The notes under the pieces were generated by a model. That model did no database searches and was not told the origin of the DNA. It worked only from the letters and a program-made list of their open reading frames with translations. A stretch of 64,000 bases of DNA from Lysobacter enzymogenes (GTDB taxonomy: Bacteria > Pseudomonadota > Gammaproteobacteria > Xanthomonadales > Xanthomonadaceae). The translations under genes and the position numbers were made by a program. Positions 25,976-34,813 of the stretch are shown here, one piece after another. The stretch covers positions 62,001 through 126,000 of the forward strand of contig NZ_FNOG01000009.1 in the NCBI RefSeq assembly GCF_900106525.1, given 5' to 3'. How positions within the stretch are numbered: the first letter of the stretch is position 1; each line of letters opens with the position of its first letter.

Positions 25976-27958
25976 CTACAGCCCGGGTCGCGGCGCGGCC
26001 GTCGTCTCCGCCTGCTGGGCCGCCGCCTGGGCAGGGGCCTGGGCCTGCCTGCGCTGCGCCGATTCCAGCGCCGCCTGGCTGGCCTGCGAGGACTGCTCGA
26101 GCGGCATCGCCAACCCGCGCTGGACGTCCACGGCCGCCAGATGGTTGACCGGGCCGCTCATGCCGCCGAGCACGCCGATCACCATCGAGCGGTCCGTGTT
26201 GAACACCACGTGGTCGATCTTCGCCTGCGGAAACGCATCCTTCTGTCCCAGCGCCTGGGCGACGACCGCCGCGGCCAGCGCTTGTTTCTGCTCCGGCGTG
26301 AAGGCGCCGGCCGGGATATTGGGCGATCGATCGAACGCGTCCAACGCCTGCCGGTACATCGCGTGCCCCGGGTGTCCCGATTGCGGCAGCGTCGGTTCCT
26401 GCGCGCCCCGCGCCTGCTGCACGGGGGAAGCGGTCGGAGCGGGCGCAGTGCCCGGAGGCGTCGGGGTACCCGGAGGCGCTGGAGTGCCCGGAGGCGCTGG
26501 AGTGCCCGGAGGCGTCGGAGTACCCGGAGGCGCTGGAGTGCCCGGAGGCGTCGGAGTGCCCGGAGGCGCCGGGGTACCCTGAGGCGCTGGAGTGCCTGGA
26601 GGCGTCGGAGTGCCCGGTGCGGGCGGCGCAGGCGACGCCGTCCCGGTCGGCACATGCTTGTTCTTGTTGGGGCCGTCGTAGGTGTGATCGAAACGGCCCA
26701 CCGTCGCCGGCGATGTGCTGGTGTCGCGGTAGGACTGCGATGCGGTCGAACCGGCGGCGATCTGGATCCCCTTCTCTTCCAGCAAGGCCTCCGTGAACCC
26801 CAGGCTCTGCATGTTCACGCGCATCTGCGATGCGTTGCCGTGCTTGGGCACCGCGATCTCGCGTTCGGCCCAGATCGCCAGGCTGATGTCGCCTGCCCCG
26901 TAGTGGTTCTTGTAGTCGGAATGGTTGTATAGCCCCAGGTCCATCGAGTCGATCGCGGCGACGCCCGGGGTGCCCGCCGGCGGCTGGTCGAAGTAGTGCT
27001 TGCCCATCGCTTCGACGTTTCCCTTCGGCCCGGGAGTGGCGGTCAGGCTGTTGTCGGCGTTGAACGTCAGCCCGGCCTTGGCGACGGCCTTTCCGCTCGC
27101 GTCGAGCTCGACGAAATCGGCGACGCGCCAGCGCTCGGCCTTGTCCCACATGTCCTGCAGGCTGACCTCGGCCTTGCCGCTGCGCTGCTGCTCGTAGCTC
27201 AACATCGCGTTCCAGCCGGCGATGTGCGACTCGGCCTCGTCGCGGCGATGCGCCTGCATGCGCGTGGTCAGGGCCGGGGTGTAGTCGTTGACCGGATTGG
27301 CGTCGCCGGCGACCGTGCGCAGCGCGGCGATGTAGGTCTGCCGCGAGCGCTCCAGATCCAGCCGATTGAAACCGTGCTCCAGCTCGTGCCCGAGCACGAA
27401 GGTCATGTTGTATTGGCTGTAAGTGGCCGACGCCAGCGAATCCGTGGTCAGGTTCATGCTGCGCTTGGCCGGGTCGTAGCTGCCGCCCGCGCCGGGCTCG
27501 GAATTGAATTGAAAACTGGTCAGGTGGCGGCTGCCCTCGTCGCGCACCGCGTCCTTGAAGCGGTCCACCAGCACCGGCGAATCGTTGATCGTGCGCTGCA
27601 GGTTCTCGTGCATGTCGGCGCTGACGCCCGGCATGCGCGCGAAACGCAGGCTCATGTCCTGCAGCTTCAGCACCGCGCGCAGGTCCGGATCGACCGGCGC
27701 GACGCCGCCGAGGACCGCGGCCGGGATCGCGATCTTGTTGCTGGCGAGGTCGTAGCGGCCGATCGACTCCGGCCCGGCCGGCGCCAGCACGAAACCCTGC
27801 AGATGGCCGTTGGCCGCATCCTCGTTGAACGCGCGCAGCAAGGCCGGCGTGGCCTGGATCGTGGATTTGAGCTGCGCGACCTGCTCCGGCGTGACGCCGG
27901 GTTCGGCGGCGAACGTGTCGAGCGCGGCCTTGAGCTGCGGATTGATCGGCCCGGGCAT
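25976..27958 (-). CDS. Putative X-T4SS effector: HExxH metallopeptidase with XVIPCD
   Basis: A 660-residue leaderless protein. The N-terminal domain (about 1-430) has a zinc-binding motif, VLGHELEHGFNRL (H191, E192, H195), and a downstream acidic patch, RRDEAESH (240-245), that could give the third ligand, as in gluzincin-type peptidases. A Pro-Thr-rich linker of about ten PGTPTP/PGTPAP repeats follows (445-510). The C-terminus (about 520-640) is a recognisable XVIPCD: SGHPGHAMYRQALDAF, KIDHVVFNTD and LEQSSQAS. This domain recruits effectors to the Xanthomonadales bacteria-killing T4SS. The immunity candidate ends one base before this ATG. The peptidase activity is a prediction from motifs. 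Confidence 0.75.
   Translation of the reverse strand: MPGPINPQLKAALDTFAAEPGVTPEQVAQLKSTIQATPALLRAFNEDAANGHLQGFVLAPAGPESIGRYDLASNKIAIPAAVLGGVAPVDPDLRAVLKLQDMSLRFARMPGVSADMHENLQRTINDSPVLVDRFKDAVRDEGSRHLTSFQFNSEPGAGGSYDPAKRSMNLTTDSLASATYSQYNMTFVLGHELEHGFNRLDLERSRQTYIAALRTVAGDANPVNDYTPALTTRMQAHRRDEAESHIAGWNAMLSYEQQRSGKAEVSLQDMWDKAERWRVADFVELDASGKAVAKAGLTFNADNSLTATPGPKGNVEAMGKHYFDQPPAGTPGVAAIDSMDLGLYNHSDYKNHYGAGDISLAIWAEREIAVPKHGNASQMRVNMQSLGFTEALLEEKGIQIAAGSTASQSYRDTSTSPATVGRFDHTYDGPNKNKHVPTGTASPAPPAPGTPTPPGTPAPQGTPAPPGTPTPPGTPAPPGTPTPPGTPAPPGTPAPPGTPTPPGTAPAPTASPVQQARGAQEPTLPQSGHPGHAMYRQALDAFDRSPNIPAGAFTPEQKQALAAAVVAQALGQKDAFPQAKIDHVVFNTDRSMVIGVLGGMSGPVNHLAAVDVQRGLAMPLEQSSQASQAALESAQRRQAQAPAQAAAQQAETTAAPRPGL
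26446..26618 (-). repeat. 18-bp coding tandem repeat (PGTPTP/PGTPAP linker)
   Basis: About ten copies of an 18-base unit close to GGAGTGCCCGGAGGCGTC on the plus strand, coding for the hexapeptides PGTPTP and PGTPAP (one QGTPAP) on the minus strand. Synonymous differences between copies are few, so copy number could vary by slippage and change linker length. Confidence 0.9.
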
Positions 27959-28684
27959 TTAGCGGCTCCCCGCATCGGGCTGCGCCGCGGAGAAGTCGCG
28001 CGCTTCGGCGCTGAGGACGCAGGCGCGCTCGCGCTGCGCCTGCGCGGCTGCGCGCTGGGTCAGCAGCGACACCTGCAGCGAGCCGCGGCTGAACACGACG
28101 GTGGCCGTGCCCTTGGTCGCGTATTCGGCAGCGCTCGGCTCGGTCGGCCCTTCCAGGTAGCCCGCGCCCAGCAGCGCCTGGCGGAAGCCATCGAGGTCGA
28201 GCTCGCAGACCGGGCCCAGATCGAGCGCCGCATTGTCCAGGCGATCGTCCGGATGCTCGAACGCCAGGCGCGCGAAGCGCCCGCCGGGCTGCCCGTCGCC
28301 GTCGCCGAAGCTGGCGATGCCGGCCCATTTCCCGCCGGCGAATTCCTGGGTGAAGGCCTGGTAGCCGGATTCCTCCTCGAAGTACTGGCTGTCGCTGAGT
28401 TCCTGCGGCGGAAGGCCCATCGCCTTCCAGAACCGGCCGCGCTCGAAATCGCGCGCGGAGCGGATCTCGCCTGCGAACGCCAGCCATCGCTTGGCCAGCG
28501 TCTGCGCGGCAAACGCGGCGGACGGCGCCGGGGTCGTTGCGTCGTGCATGTGAACCTCCTTCCTTGAGTGGTCCGGGGTCGGTGCAGCGGCCGGGCGCGC
28601 GGTCGCCAGGCAAGCCGCGCAGGCCAACGCGGGCGCCAGCAGCAACGCGGTGCGCGCGAAGGCGGCGATGCGAATTCCAGGCAT
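27959..28684 (-). CDS. Probable immunity lipoprotein for the metallopeptidase effector
   Basis: A 241-residue protein whose long form starts MPGIRIAAFARTALLLAPAL, a hydrophobic export signal with the lipobox-like ACAAC. The stop codon abuts the effector ATG (TAAATG), so the two are translationally coupled. An internal in-frame ATG at 28549 (MHDATTPAPS) has an excellent AAGGAGG site six bases upstream and would give a 196-residue protein without a signal. Both starts may be used. Mature region: acidic alpha/beta, with ESGYQAFTQEFAGGKWAG; two cysteines. The immunity role is inferred from position. Confidence 0.65.
   Translation of the reverse strand: MPGIRIAAFARTALLLAPALACAACLATARPAAAPTPDHSRKEVHMHDATTPAPSAAFAAQTLAKRWLAFAGEIRSARDFERGRFWKAMGLPPQELSDSQYFEEESGYQAFTQEFAGGKWAGIASFGDGDGQPGGRFARLAFEHPDDRLDNAALDLGPVCELDLDGFRQALLGAGYLEGPTEPSAAEYATKGTATVVFSRGSLQVSLLTQRAAAQAQRERACVLSAEARDFSAAQPDAGSR
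28549..28566 (-). promoter_or_regulatory. Strong internal ribosome binding site within the immunity gene
   Basis: AAGGAAGGAGGTTCACATG read on the minus strand places a near-perfect anti-16S match six bases before an in-frame ATG, inside the segment coding for the residues after the signal peptide. Confidence 0.6.
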
Positions 28685-28836
28685 GGTCGGCCTGCTCCTT
28701 GGCTAGTCGAATCCGGGCCGCGCCGTCGTGGACAGGCGCCGCCCGGGCCATCGCGCGGCGCGCCTGCGCCGCTGCGGCCCAGTCTACGCGGGGCGGCCAG
28801 TCCGGCAAGCGGGAGCGCCTGCGGCCCGCTGTACTT

Positions 28837-28848
28837 AACCATATGGTT
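28837..28848. promoter_or_regulatory. Perfect 12-bp palindrome, candidate TetR-type operator
   Basis: AACCATATGGTT is a perfect palindrome in an AT-rich island (ACTTAACCATATGGTTGACA) 75 bases before the SDR start. Such sites often bind TetR-family repressors. No regulator gene lies next to it. Confidence 0.45.
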
Positions 28849-28922
28849 GACAACAAGGCCGCGCAGGGTGTGAGCTAGCGTCCCACGGCGCCGCCCAGGC
28901 CCCGCCCGAGCACGGAGAACGT

Positions 28923-29712
28923 ATGCAAGGCGAACTCGCAGGCAAGGTCGCAGTGGTCCACGGCGGCAGCGGCGCCATCGGCGGCGCGGGCGTTCGCGCG
29001 CGAAGGGGCGCGGGTGTTCCTGGCCGCGCGCGGGCACGGGCGGCTCAACGCGGCGGTCGCCGCGATCGCCGCGGCCGGCGGCAGCGCCGAGGCCGACTGC
29101 GTCGACGCGCTCGACCCCGACGCGCTCGCCGCCCACGCCGACGCCGTGGCCGAACGCGCCGGCGGCATCGACGTGGTGTTCAACGCGGTCGGCTTCGTGC
29201 ACGTGCAAGGCGTGCCGTTCGCCGAGCTGAGCCTGGCCGACTTCGAACTGCCGGTGCACCGCTACATCCGCAGCCAGTACGCCATCGCCCAAGCGGCGGC
29301 CAGGCACATGCGCGCAGGCGGCGCGCTCGTCTCGCTGGTGACGCCGGTGGCGCGCATGACCGGGCCCGGCTTCCTCGGCCATTGCGTGGCCTGCGCCGGC
29401 GTCGAGGCGATCTCGCGGCATCTGGCCGGCGAACTCGCCCCGCGCAGCATCCGCACCGTCTGCCTGCGCTCGCATGCGATTCCCGAAACCCTGCAGCACG
29501 GCTCCCACGCGCGCGAGGTGTTCCAGCCGCAGGCCGACGCGGCCGGCATCGGCCTGGACGAGATGATGCGCGGCGCCGCCGACAGCACCCTGCTCAAGCG
29601 CCTGCCGACCCTGGAAGAGATCGCCGGCGCGGCGGTGTACGCCGCTTCGCCGCGCGCAGCGTCGATGACCGGCGCGATCCTCAACCTCACCAGCGGCGTG
29701 CTGCTGGACTGA
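28923..29712 (+). pseudogene. SDR-family oxidoreductase, frameshifted near the N-terminus
   Basis: From the ATG at 28923 (MQGELAGKVAVVHGGSGAIG) the protein follows a short-chain dehydrogenase Rossmann start. After GGSGAIGGA the frame runs into Arg-rich nonsense. The continuation AFAREGARVFLAARGHG is in another frame and stays open to 29712. A one-base insertion or a small deletion near 29000 in a GCG run explains it. The place of the catalytic YxxxK holds HCVACAGVEA, so Tyr and Lys are both absent; some SDR subfamilies lack them. Either a decayed gene or a sequencing error in a GC-rich run. Confidence 0.7.
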
Positions 29713-29749
29713 CGCCGCCGCGGCCGTGGCGGCCGCGACGGCGCATCGA

Positions 29750-30154
29750 TCAAGGCTGCTTCACCGCAGTGACCGAGCTGTTGGCGACGTACAGACTGGT
29801 GCAATTGCCGCCGCTGTCGCGGCTGAAATCGATGTACGAATCCGGACCGACCGATTGCACGGCGGCGACGATGTTCGCATTGGCGCTGAAGCACAGCGTG
29901 CTCGCGCCCGCCGCGTTCTGCGCCTCGCAGCCCGCCTGCAACAAGCTGCCGGACGCGCTGATGAAGCAACCGATCAATTGCTTGGTGTCGGCGCTGTTGC
30001 GCGCGCTGCCGATCATGCCGTAGGCGCGGATCACCTGGCCCGACGAATTGGTTTCCAAGGTCACCGGCACATTGGTCTTGTCGCCGGCGAAGGCCGGGGC
30101 GCACAGCATCGTCCACATCGTCGCGGCCAGCGCCGCGGCAGTCGAAAGCTTCAT
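29750..30154 (-). CDS. Small secreted protein, unknown function
   Basis: A 134-residue protein with signal peptide MKLSTAAALAATMWTMLCAP (site after AFA). The ATG at 30154 has a perfect AAGGAGG site. The mature part has about four cysteines (LIGCFIS, QAGCEAQ, TLCFSAN, GNCTSLY) that could pair as disulfides, and many Ser/Asn residues, suggesting a compact extracytoplasmic beta protein. No family is recognised. Confidence 0.75.
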   Translation of the reverse strand: MKLSTAAALAATMWTMLCAPAFAGDKTNVPVTLETNSSGQVIRAYGMIGSARNSADTKQLIGCFISASGSLLQAGCEAQNAAGASTLCFSANANIVAAVQSVGPDSYIDFSRDSGGNCTSLYVANSSVTAVKQP

Positions 30155-30410
30155 GGTGTTTCCTCCTTGAAAACCTGCCGGAATGGCGGGGGTGCGGAAG
30201 AATGGAACACGCCGCGCCGGGCGCCACAATCACGTTGGCGTTCTCAGCGGTCGCGATCGCGCGGACTGTGCCCGGCGTCGCTGTGCGGCCGCGCCTTGCG
30301 TCGCCGACGCATCATCGCAGCGGCGCCGGCGATCCGGCCACGGCGGGCACAGTCGCGCACCGACGCCGGACCTATAGTGCGAACAGTCGTTCTCAGCCTG
30401 GAGCCGCGCC

Positions 30411-31178
30411 ATGTGGGATCCCGCCAAATACCTCGACTTCGCCGACCTGCGCGGCCGGCCGTTCTTCGACCTCACCGCGCGCATCGGGGCGACCGCGCCG
30501 CGGCGGGTGGTCGACCTGGGCTGCGGCCCCGGCAATCTGACCGCGGCGCTGGCGCAGCGCTGGCCGCAGGCGGCGCTGGAGGCCAGCGACAACTCGCCGG
30601 AGATGGTCGCGGCGGCGCGCAAGCTCGGCATCGATGCGGAGCTGATCGATGTACGTCAGTGGTCGCCCAAGCCCGACACCGATGTCGTGGTCTCCAATGC
30701 GGTGCTGCAATGGGTGCCGGAACATCGCGAGCTGCTGGAGCGCTGGGTGCGCGAGCTGCCGCGCGGTGCGTGGATCGCGATCCAGGTGCCGGGCAATTTC
30801 GATGCGCCCTCGCATGTGCTGACGCGCGAGCTCGCTGCGAGTGCGGGCTGGGCGGACAAGCTCGGATCGGTCGGCTTGCGCGACGACGAAGCGGTGGATG
30901 CGCCGCCTCAATACGCCGAGCGGCTGGCGCGGCTGGGATGCCAGGTCGATGCTTGGGAAACCACCTACACCCAGCGCTTGCAGGGCGACAACGCGGTGCT
31001 GGAGTGGATCACCGGCACCGCGCTGCGGCCGGTCAAGGCGGCGCTGGATTCCGCGGATTGGCTGCGTTTTCGCGGCGAGCTGGCGGCGATGCTGGACCGG
31101 GCGTATCCGCCGCGCGGCGATGGTACGACGTGGTTCGAGTTTCGGCGGATTTTCGTGGTGGCGCGTACGCCGCAGTGA
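30411..31178 (+). CDS. tam: Trans-aconitate 2-methyltransferase
   Basis: A 255-residue SAM-dependent enzyme that methylates trans-aconitate, a spontaneous inhibitor of the TCA cycle. Motif I is VVDLGCGPGNLTAAL, followed by DNSPEMVAAAR and VVVSNAVLQWVPEH. The N-terminal MWDPAKYLDFADLRGRPF and the family motif WITGTALRPV match Tam well, and length is normal. GGAG precedes the ATG. Monocistronic. Confidence 0.92.
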   Translation: MWDPAKYLDFADLRGRPFFDLTARIGATAPRRVVDLGCGPGNLTAALAQRWPQAALEASDNSPEMVAAARKLGIDAELIDVRQWSPKPDTDVVVSNAVLQWVPEHRELLERWVRELPRGAWIAIQVPGNFDAPSHVLTRELAASAGWADKLGSVGLRDDEAVDAPPQYAERLARLGCQVDAWETTYTQRLQGDNAVLEWITGTALRPVKAALDSADWLRFRGELAAMLDRAYPPRGDGTTWFEFRRIFVVARTPQ

Positions 31179-31245
31179 CGCTGCGGCGATACGTGGAGAT
31201 GCGTGGCTTCGGAGGCCGACGGCGGCGCTACGTGACTTCGGTTGG

Positions 31246-31275
31246 TCGCGGCTTGCGCCGCTCCTACAGGGGGGC
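31246..31275. repeat. Single arm of palindromic repeat family B
   Basis: GGTCGCGGCTTGCGCCGCTC followed by CTACAGGGGG is one half of the family B repeat found complete at 38.8 and 44.6 kb. Confidence 0.7.
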
Positions 31276-31380
31276 GACCGAAGCAGCGGGGCTGCGGGAT
31301 AAAAAGCCTCCCGCCACTATCCTTGTGGCAGGAAGCCAAACCATCGCCGCGGCCGCTGAGCGCGTCCGCGGCCGGCGCGC

Positions 31381-34300
31381 TTACAGCGGCGCGCCGCCGA
31401 ACTTGTGGGTGTACTGCACGAACACCTGCCGGCCCAGCGCGTCGAACCAGGACACGTCGTAATACGGGTAGCCGGTGTAGCTGCTGTCGTGCGGCGGCAT
31501 CTTGTCGAACAGGTTGGTCACCGACACCGACAGCTGGTTGTGGTCGGTGAAGCGGTACTGCAGCGACAGGTTGTAGCGATACGTCGCGCCGATCCACGGG
31601 CTGCCGCCGTCGGCGGGGTCGTAGCTCTCGCTGTAGGAGTCGTAGTTGGGCAGCTTGCCCAGGCGCTCACCGTGCAGGGTCGCAGTCCAGCGGTCGCGGT
31701 CCCAGCTGACGCTGGCGCTGGCCTTGCTGCGCGGGATATCGAAGCCGCTGTTGACCGCGAACTGGTCCTCGACCCGGTCGCCGGCGTACTGCTGGCTCTC
31801 GTGCTCGCGCACCCAGCTGTAGTTGCCGCTGACGCGGAAGGTGCCGACCGCGGTCTCCCAGCGCCAGCGCGCGGTGAAGTCGACGCCGTTGGTGCGCTCG
31901 CGGGCGATGTTGATCGGATTGACGTAGGTGCCGTACAGGCGGCCGTCGGCGGTGCGCACCACCCGCGCCAGCGCGTCCACGCAGGTCGGCGAACTGGCGC
32001 TGATCGCGGTGCCGTCGGGGCGCTGGCCCAGGCGGCAGTCGGCTTCGTCCTGCAGCACGCTGTCGGCGCGCAGGTCCTGCACCTGGTGGCGCAGGTCGAT
32101 GTCGTAGTAATCCAGCGAGAAGTCCAGGTTCGCCAGCGGCGACCACACCACGCCCGCGGTCCACGAGGTGCTGGTTTCCGGATCGAGCTTGCGGTTGCCG
32201 CGCCGGGTGACGATCAGGCTTTCGTCGGAATAGCTGCAATCGGCGTAGTCCACGCCCGGCTCTTCGCTGCGGCAGCGGTAGTAATCGATCGCCGCCGATT
32301 CGCTGTTGCCTTCGCCGGCGAACACGTAGTGCAGGTCGGGCGCGCGGAACGCGGTGCCGTAGGAGCCGCGCAGCAGCAGCGTGTCCAGCGGCCGCCATTC
32401 CAGGCCGGCGCTGTAGGTGAACTTGTCGATGCTACTGCCGCTGTAGCGGTATTGGTCGTAACGGCCGGCGACGCTGAGGTTCAGGCGTTCGAACAACGGC
32501 AGGCGCAGTTCGCCGGCCACGGCCCAGCGGTCGCGGCTGCCGTGGCCGTCGGAGTCGCGCCAGCTGTAGTAGTAGTACTGCGTGGCCAGCGGGTCCGGGC
32601 GCAGGTTGTAGCTTTGGTTGCCCGCCTCCACGGTGCCGGCGAAACCGGCCGCGCCGGCCGGCATCTGGAACAGCTCGGTGTTGGTGAAGGTCAGCGACAG
32701 CGTGTCGGTGCGCGACTTGGGCTGGTAGACGGTGCGCGCGGCGATCGAGTCGTACTCGGCGCGGGTCAGCGGCCGGTACAGGCGCGAGGGATCGGCGTTG
32801 AAGATCGGATAGCCGTCGTCGTCGCTGCCCAGCTGCGGGCCGAGGAACAGCGCATTGGCCTTGGCCGCGACGATCTGCGGCCAGCTGATCGTGGACTGGT
32901 ACTGCGAATGGCTCAGCGCGGTTTCCCAATCCCAGTTCGCGCCCCAGCGGCCCTTGAAGCCGGTGGTGACGCTGAAGGTCTTCTGGCGGGTGCGGATGTC
33001 GCCGTTGTTCAGCCCGCCCATTTCCTCAGGCGTGAACTGGCGCTGCCAATATTCGAGCTGGTCGGTGGCCTGGTTGAAGAAGTAGCCGCTCTCGTCGCCG
33101 TCGGGGCGCTGGTACACCCACTGGGTCACATCGCGGAACATCGACAGCTCGTGGTAGCCCAGTTGCAGGTCGGCGAACCATTCGGTGTCGTTGTCGAAGC
33201 GGTAGCTCAGCGAGCCGTAGGCGTTGAGCCCGCGACGCTTGCTGATGATGGTGCCGTAGCCGATCGAACGGTCGCTGCCGCAGTAGTAGCCGTCCTCGCC
33301 GTCGACGCCGTAGCCGGCGCGCTTGGCGCGGTAGGTGTTGCCACCGTTGAGCGCGGCGTGGCCGTCGCAGGCGGCTTCCGGGTCGAGGTATTCGTCGTAC
33401 CAGTTGGTGCGCAGGAAAGTGCGGCGCGGCGCGCGGCTGCCGGCGCTGGGGCCGTCCAGGGTCGAGTCCTGGCGCGCGCGATCAAAGGCCCACAGCGGGT
33501 TCTGCACGATCAGCTCGGCGCCGTAGATCGCGGTGAAGCGGTCGTTGCTGAAACCGCTGGACACGCTCAGGTCGAACGACTCGGCGCCGCCGCGGGTGGC
33601 ATCGCCCATGCGCACGTCGACCGTGGTGCCGTCGGCCTTCTTCTTGAGGATGAAGTTGACCACGCCGGAGATCGCGTCGGAGCCGTAGATGGCCGAGGCG
33701 CTGCCGGTCAGGATTTCGATCCGCTCGACCATGCCCAGCGGGATGTTGGAGATGTCGGTGAAGTTGCTGCGGCCCTTGAACGGCATCGGGAAGTCGGCGA
33801 TGCGGCGGCCGTTGACCAGCACCAGGGTGTGGTTGGGGCCGAGGCCGCGCAGGTCGACCTGCTGTGCGCCGGGCGAGAAATCCGCGCCGCTGGCCGACTG
33901 CTGGCTCTGGGTCTCGCCGCCGTTCTGGGTCATCGCGCGCAGCACGTCGGGCACGGTGGTGAAGCCGTTGGCCTTGATCTCCTGCGCGGTCATCACCGTC
34001 ACCGGCGCCGGGCCCTCAATCTGCGCGCGCGGGATGCGCGAGCCGGTGACCTGGATGGTCTCCAGATCGGTCGCCGCCGCCGGCTCCGGCGAGGCGCCGC
34101 CGGTGGCCGCCTGCGCGCGCGGCGCGGCGGCCGCGGCCGGCTTGGCCTTGGCCGCGTCCTTGACGATGACCATGCCGCCGGACGGATCGCGGCGGGCGAC
34201 GAAGCCGCTGCCGCGCAGCAGCCGGTCGAGCGCGTCGCCGGCCGGCATGGTGCCGCTGACGCCGGCGGTGCGCAGCCCGCGCAACTGGTCGGCGGAATAG

Positions 34301-34464
34301 ACGAACTGGGCGCCGGACTGGCGCGCCAGCGCGTCCAGCGCGGCCGACAGGTCGCCCGCCGGGATCTCGACCCGGGCCGGCGCCCCCTGCGCCTGCGCGG
34401 ACAACGCTGCCGTACAGGCCAGGCTCAACAACAGCACACGCAACCCACGCACTGCACCCAGCAT
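31381..34464 (-). CDS. TonB-dependent receptor with N-terminal STN signalling domain
   Basis: A 1027-residue outer-membrane transducer. The signal peptide (MLGAVRGLRVLLLSLACTAA, site after SAQAQG) is followed by a secretin/TonB STN domain (about 30-85: LSAALDALARQSGAQFVYSA), an Ala-rich linker, the plug (about 130-260: IQVTGSRIPR, VDLRGLGPNHTLVLVNGRR, VERIEILTGSASAIYGSDA) and a large barrel. The STN domain would signal to the FecR-like protein encoded upstream. The ATG at 34464 follows GGGGAGGGG. The sequence type (GSRI box, large barrel) is that of receptors for organic nutrients as well as siderophores; the ligand is unknown. Confidence 0.92.
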   Translation of the reverse strand: MLGAVRGLRVLLLSLACTAALSAQAQGAPARVEIPAGDLSAALDALARQSGAQFVYSADQLRGLRTAGVSGTMPAGDALDRLLRGSGFVARRDPSGGMVIVKDAAKAKPAAAAAPRAQAATGGASPEPAAATDLETIQVTGSRIPRAQIEGPAPVTVMTAQEIKANGFTTVPDVLRAMTQNGGETQSQQSASGADFSPGAQQVDLRGLGPNHTLVLVNGRRIADFPMPFKGRSNFTDISNIPLGMVERIEILTGSASAIYGSDAISGVVNFILKKKADGTTVDVRMGDATRGGAESFDLSVSSGFSNDRFTAIYGAELIVQNPLWAFDRARQDSTLDGPSAGSRAPRRTFLRTNWYDEYLDPEAACDGHAALNGGNTYRAKRAGYGVDGEDGYYCGSDRSIGYGTIISKRRGLNAYGSLSYRFDNDTEWFADLQLGYHELSMFRDVTQWVYQRPDGDESGYFFNQATDQLEYWQRQFTPEEMGGLNNGDIRTRQKTFSVTTGFKGRWGANWDWETALSHSQYQSTISWPQIVAAKANALFLGPQLGSDDDGYPIFNADPSRLYRPLTRAEYDSIAARTVYQPKSRTDTLSLTFTNTELFQMPAGAAGFAGTVEAGNQSYNLRPDPLATQYYYYSWRDSDGHGSRDRWAVAGELRLPLFERLNLSVAGRYDQYRYSGSSIDKFTYSAGLEWRPLDTLLLRGSYGTAFRAPDLHYVFAGEGNSESAAIDYYRCRSEEPGVDYADCSYSDESLIVTRRGNRKLDPETSTSWTAGVVWSPLANLDFSLDYYDIDLRHQVQDLRADSVLQDEADCRLGQRPDGTAISASSPTCVDALARVVRTADGRLYGTYVNPINIARERTNGVDFTARWRWETAVGTFRVSGNYSWVREHESQQYAGDRVEDQFAVNSGFDIPRSKASASVSWDRDRWTATLHGERLGKLPNYDSYSESYDPADGGSPWIGATYRYNLSLQYRFTDHNQLSVSVTNLFDKMPPHDSSYTGYPYYDVSWFDALGRQVFVQYTHKFGGAPL

Positions 34465-34813
34465 CGGATTTCCCCTCCCCATCGGCGCTCGCTTGGCGCC
34501 GTTGTGTATGTCAGACGAACGAACTCGGCAAATCCCGCATGCGGCGGCGGAAAAAGGCCGGGCTGCGGGGGGCGCGTAGTGTGCCGGGGAGGTAGCCAGG
34601 GAAACAGCGACGGCTGCCCTCATCCGCCCCCTGCTTTCGCAGGGGCAGGCTCTTCGGGCACCTTCTCCCGCAAGCGGGAGAAGGAACAGCCAAGGCGACC
34701 TCAAGCCCCGTCCCGCTTGCGGGAGAAGGAACAGCCGCTGCGGCTTTGAGCCCCTCTCCCGCTTGCGGGAGAGGGGTTGGGGTGAGGGCCGAGCGCCGCG
34801 AACGCCCCCGCCC
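34465..34813. repeat. Intergenic region with repeat family C (core 34618-34790)
   Basis: 349 bases between fecR and the receptor gene. Three copies of a hairpin occur: CTCCCGCAAGCGGGAG at about 34664, TCCCGCTTGCGGGA at about 34711, and CCTCTCCCGCTTGCGGGAGA at about 34753. A diverged fourth one (CCCCTGCTTTCGCAGGGG) is near 34628. These can attenuate transcription between regulator and receptor. Confidence 0.8.

Noticed and set aside
31405-34749. A 1114-codon open frame on the plus strand antisense to the STN receptor
   Set aside because: High GC content keeps antisense frames open. Its product is Val/Ala/Arg/Gly-rich without motifs, while the minus strand encodes a full TonB receptor.
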